Assembly (NCBI GenBank): GCA_023453655.1 | Contig: JAEXTE010000007.1 | Coordinates: 1-7,510 of the forward strand | Direction: 5' to 3' | Origin: Pseudomonadota bacterium | GTDB taxonomy: Bacteria > Pseudomonadota > Gammaproteobacteria > Xanthomonadales > Xanthomonadaceae | Length of the DNA stretch: 7,510 bases | Shown: piece by piece, positions 5,471 through 7,510 of the stretch | Layout: each line of letters begins with the position of its first letter | Position numbering within the stretch: position 1 is the stretch's first letter | Program-made: the position numbers and the translations under genes | Notes under the pieces: generated by a model | What the model was told of the DNA's origin: nothing | Seen by the model: only the letters and a program-made list of their open reading frames with translations | The model's database searches: none

Positions 5471-6715
5471 TCACATCGTGCGCGCGGCGGCGCCACGCGC
5501 CTGCTCGCGTCTCGCCAGCGGCATGGCCGCGGCCATGCCGGCGGCAGGACCAGCTGCCGCAGGGTTGTCCGCGGGCTCGGTCTCCGGTTCGGGCGCTGGC
5601 GGCGGCGCTGGCGAAGGCGTCAGCTTCACCAGCGTGCCGTCGGCCTGGATGACGTGGGCGAACTGCCCGATCGACACCAGCTCGCCCCAGCCCGGCACGT
5701 GCGCGCCGTCGTGGTAGACATTGCCCTCCGCGTCGACAAGGTGCGGCGTCTCGCCGCGCACGATCGAGACGATGTGCGCCTTGTCGCCCTCGCGCGGGGA
5801 GCCGGCATCGGCCATGGCGTCCGGTGCGGGCGCGCGCAGGTTGACCGGCACGACCCGGTTGACGCCGGTCTCCACCATCGCGCGCGACGTGATGAAGCCG
5901 CGCAGCGCCTCCGGATCGTCGCCGAGGTCGCCGGTGACGCGCACGTTGTTGTCGCCCAGGTACTCGGCGCGCACGGAGTAGCCGCCGGTGCGCATCACTT
6001 CGGCCACGTCGACCGCGAGGTCCTGGCCGCTGCGAAGGGCCACGCCTGCCGCGAGTCCTTCGCTGGCGATGCGCGACTCCAGCCGCTCGCGCGTGGCGCT
6101 GTCGTCGACGGTGCCGGCCAGCACCGCGCGGCCGTCGACGTCGCGGCGGATGTCGACCTCGGTGACCTCGAACTCGCGCGCCAGTTCGCGCAGGCGATGC
6201 TCGACGTCGACCGCCGGTGGGGGGGTCGGCATCATCGCCGCGACGATCGCCAGCGCCGACAGCGCCAGCACCGCGACACCGGCGATCAGCGGCATGCGGC
6301 TGGCGAATGCCGGGCGTGGGCGGACCAGGGGCGCATCCGCGCCGGGGCCCGGGGCGAGCGTCAGCCATTCGACGGCATCGGCAGGACCGAAAGCGATCGC
6401 CGCCTGGCCCAGTCCGACGCGCTGGACCTGCGCGACCTCCACCGGGTCGCCCGGATGCAGCGTGCCGCCGGGCAGTTCCATCGGCGCGTCCAGCGCGCGC
6501 AGGTGGAAACGGCCGTCGACGATGTTCAGCAACGCATGGTGGGGTGCGACGCCGGGGTCGGCGAGCACCACGTCGCAGTCGTCGCCGCTGCCGACGAGCA
6601 CCATCTCGCGCCGCGACAGCGGCCGCGTGGCGCCGGCATGCAGGCCTGCGACGATGCGCAGCACGGCGCCGTCATGGGCGTTGGGATCTGGGTGGGCGGT
6701 CTTGGGGGATGGCAT
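5471..6715 (-). CDS. sctD: SctD, inner-membrane ring protein (YscD/PrgH type)
   Basis: A 414-residue single-span protein that forms the outer of the two inner-membrane rings with SctJ and contacts the sorting platform. Residues about 15-115 form a forkhead-associated-like cytoplasmic domain (VGSGDDCDVVLADPGVAPHH at 41-60, then LLNIVDGRFHLRAL). A membrane helix lies at about 142-162 (PLIAGVAVLALSALAIVAA). The periplasmic part has ring-building/BON-like modules: EVTEVDIRRDVDGRAVLAG at 183-201, then a second near 245-292 (GDNNVRVTGDLGDDPEALRG). A C-terminal beta-like segment follows at about 312-365. The last 45 residues are a low-complexity Pro/Ala/Glu tail. ATG 6715-6713 has AGGAG nine bases upstream. 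It follows sctV by 68 bp, which hold only weak short stems. A secretin gene, often next to sctD, is absent here. Length fits the YscD range (about 420). Confidence 0.94.
   Translation of the reverse strand: MPSPKTAHPDPNAHDGAVLRIVAGLHAGATRPLSRREMVLVGSGDDCDVVLADPGVAPHHALLNIVDGRFHLRALDAPMELPGGTLHPGDPVEVAQVQRVGLGQAAIAFGPADAVEWLTLAPGPGADAPLVRPRPAFASRMPLIAGVAVLALSALAIVAAMMPTPPPAVDVEHRLRELAREFEVTEVDIRRDVDGRAVLAGTVDDSATRERLESRIASEGLAAGVALRSGQDLAVDVAEVMRTGGYSVRAEYLGDNNVRVTGDLGDDPEALRGFITSRAMVETGVNRVVPVNLRAPAPDAMADAGSPREGDKAHIVSIVRGETPHLVDAEGNVYHDGAHVPGWGELVSIGQFAHVIQADGTLVKLTPSPAPPPAPEPETEPADNPAAAGPAAGMAAAMPLARREQARGAAARTM
5519..5540. repeat. 22-bp perfect palindrome inside the 3' end of sctD
   Basis: The first half is CGGCATGGCCG and the second half its exact reverse complement, so the whole 22 bp reads the same on both strands. 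It encodes part of the Ala-rich SctD tail (GMAAAMP). In RNA it can fold as a 9-bp stem with a CGCG loop. It lies 45 bp before the sctD stop codon. Confidence 0.6.
5541..5560 (-). repeat. Inverted repeat adjoining the palindrome in sctD
   Basis: GCGGCAG (5541-5547) and CTGCCGC (5554-5560) pair perfectly across a 6-base loop. The repeat abuts the 22-bp palindrome with no gap, so the transcript could form two stacked stems close to the sctD stop codon. Confidence 0.5.
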
Positions 6716-6783
6716 GGGATCGGGCTCCTGCGGACGGGGGGATCCGCGGGAAGTTCAGGGAACAGGACGGCGTCCGGCGCGGC

Positions 6784-7510
6784 TCAGGCATTGACCTGCC
6801 CCGCCTGGACGATGCGAAGGTCCGGCGCGAGTTCCTGGTAGGACAGCACCGGCAGTTCGAAGAAGTCCACCTCCAGCAGCTTGCGCAGGTGGCGGCGCAC
6901 GTCGAGCGAGCACAGCAGCACCGGGCGGACGCCCGGCGCCTGTCTGGCGAGATGCGCGCGCACCTCGTTGCCCAGCCGCGCGGCCAGCTCCGGCGAGATG
7001 GCCAGCTGGCTGGCGCCGCCGGCCACGCGCACCGACTGGCGCAGCTTGTCCTCGAGCTCGGGATGGATCAGCAGGACGTGCAGGTTGCGCTCGGCGTCCG
7101 ACCAGCGCTCGGCGATCTCGCGCTTCAGGGCCACGCGCACGTACTCGGTCAGCAGTACCACATCCTTCTCGCGGCTGCCGACATCGGTGATCGCCTCGAA
7201 GGCGTCGCGCAGGTTGCGGATCGGCACGCCTTCTTCGGCCAGGCGCCGCAGCACGTCGGCCACGCGCTGCGGCGCGACCACGCGCAGCATCTCCTTGACC
7301 AGGTCCGGATAGTCACGCTGCATCTTCCCGAACAGGTTGGAGGTTTCCTGGATGCCCAGGAAGCTGCCCAGGCGGCGACGCAGCGCGGCGTCCAGGTGCA
7401 GCGACATCACGTCGAGCGGCGCCAGCGCGCCCTCGGCGGCGGCCTCGCTCCAGCGCCCGGCGAGCGCCGGGAAGAACCCGGCCAGCGCATCCTCGCCCGC
7501 GGCCTGGGCC
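6784..7510 (-). CDS. sctV: SctV, export-gate protein, C-terminal cytoplasmic domain (YscV/LcrD/FlhA family), 5' end outside window
   Basis: The frame enters from the right edge and ends at TGA 6786-6784, giving 241 visible residues, about the last third of a protein usually near 690. SctV forms the nonameric export gate; this cytoplasmic ring receives chaperone-substrate complexes and contacts SctO. Family motifs visible are FLGIQETSNLFGKMQRDYPD, LVKEMLRVVAPQRVADVLRR, EEGVPIRNLRDAFEAI, REKDVVLLTEYVRVALKR, ISPELAARL, PVLLCSLDVRRHLRKLLE and the terminal LPVLSYQELAPDLRIVQAG. The apparent start at 7410 is a GTG inside the domain, not the real start: coding similarity continues to the edge (for example GFFPALAGRWSEAA). 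The N-terminal membrane helices and FHIPEP motif must lie upstream. Adjacency to sctD differs from classical ysc loci. Confidence 0.97.
   Translation of the reverse strand, partial: AQAAGEDALAGFFPALAGRWSEAAAEGALAPLDVMSLHLDAALRRRLGSFLGIQETSNLFGKMQRDYPDLVKEMLRVVAPQRVADVLRRLAEEGVPIRNLRDAFEAITDVGSREKDVVLLTEYVRVALKREIAERWSDAERNLHVLLIHPELEDKLRQSVRVAGGASQLAISPELAARLGNEVRAHLARQAPGVRPVLLCSLDVRRHLRKLLEVDFFELPVLSYQELAPDLRIVQAGQVNA

Noticed and set aside
6730..6747. Stem GCGGA/TCCGC in the sctV-sctD gap as a terminator
   Set aside because: Only five base pairs with an 8-base loop and no U tract; weak in this base composition.
5654..6841. 395-residue open frame on the plus strand
   Set aside because: Antisense to sctD and the sctV end; His/Arg/Gln-rich translation typical of the complementary strand of GC-rich genes.

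Overview
The window is a compact, high-GC (roughly 70% by eye) stretch of a type III secretion system (T3SS) locus. All ten genes lie on the minus strand, so they read from right to left. The ATPase is closest to the Yersinia-type (Ysc/Psc) families: a [12 protein letters not shown]alker A region, an SctO of YscO type and an SctK are all present. GC content, codon bias and gene type suggest a gamma- or betaproteobacterium, and the Lysobacter/Luteimonas/Stenotrophomonas side of the Xanthomonadaceae is plausible. The taxon is inference; no marker gene is visible.

Layout in transcription order: sctV 3' end (export gate, cut by the right edge), 68-bp gap, sctD (inner-membrane ring), 144-bp gap, sctF-like needle gene, 97-bp gap, sctI (inner rod), sctJ (lipoprotein ring), sctK and sctL (sorting platform and ATPase stator), sctN (ATPase), sctO (stalk), sctP (needle-length ruler/substrate switch, cut by the left edge). 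From sctI to sctP the genes are packed with gaps of 17 bp or less or with overlaps, including two ATGA overlaps and two junctions where the stop codon is part of the next Shine-Dalgarno sequence. This argues for one translationally coupled operon.

Together the genes encode the inner-membrane rings (SctD, SctJ), export gate (SctV), needle and rod (SctF, SctI), the cytoplasmic energising complex (SctK, SctL, SctN, SctO) and the length/specificity switch (SctP). The secretin SctC, SctQ, SctR/S/T/U, translocators, chaperones and effectors are not in the window, though some probably lie just outside.

The least ordinary parts are around the needle gene. It has an N-terminal Gly/Ser-rich extension compared with PrgI/YscF needles. 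It is bracketed by hairpins: one in its 5' leader, two in the gap after it, and a 22-bp perfect palindrome beside a second inverted repeat near the 3' end of sctD. A comparatively AT-rich island between sctD and sctF could hold a promoter. These suggest separate control of needle dosage within an otherwise standard T3SS operon. I see no new system, mobile element, CRISPR array or RNA gene here.
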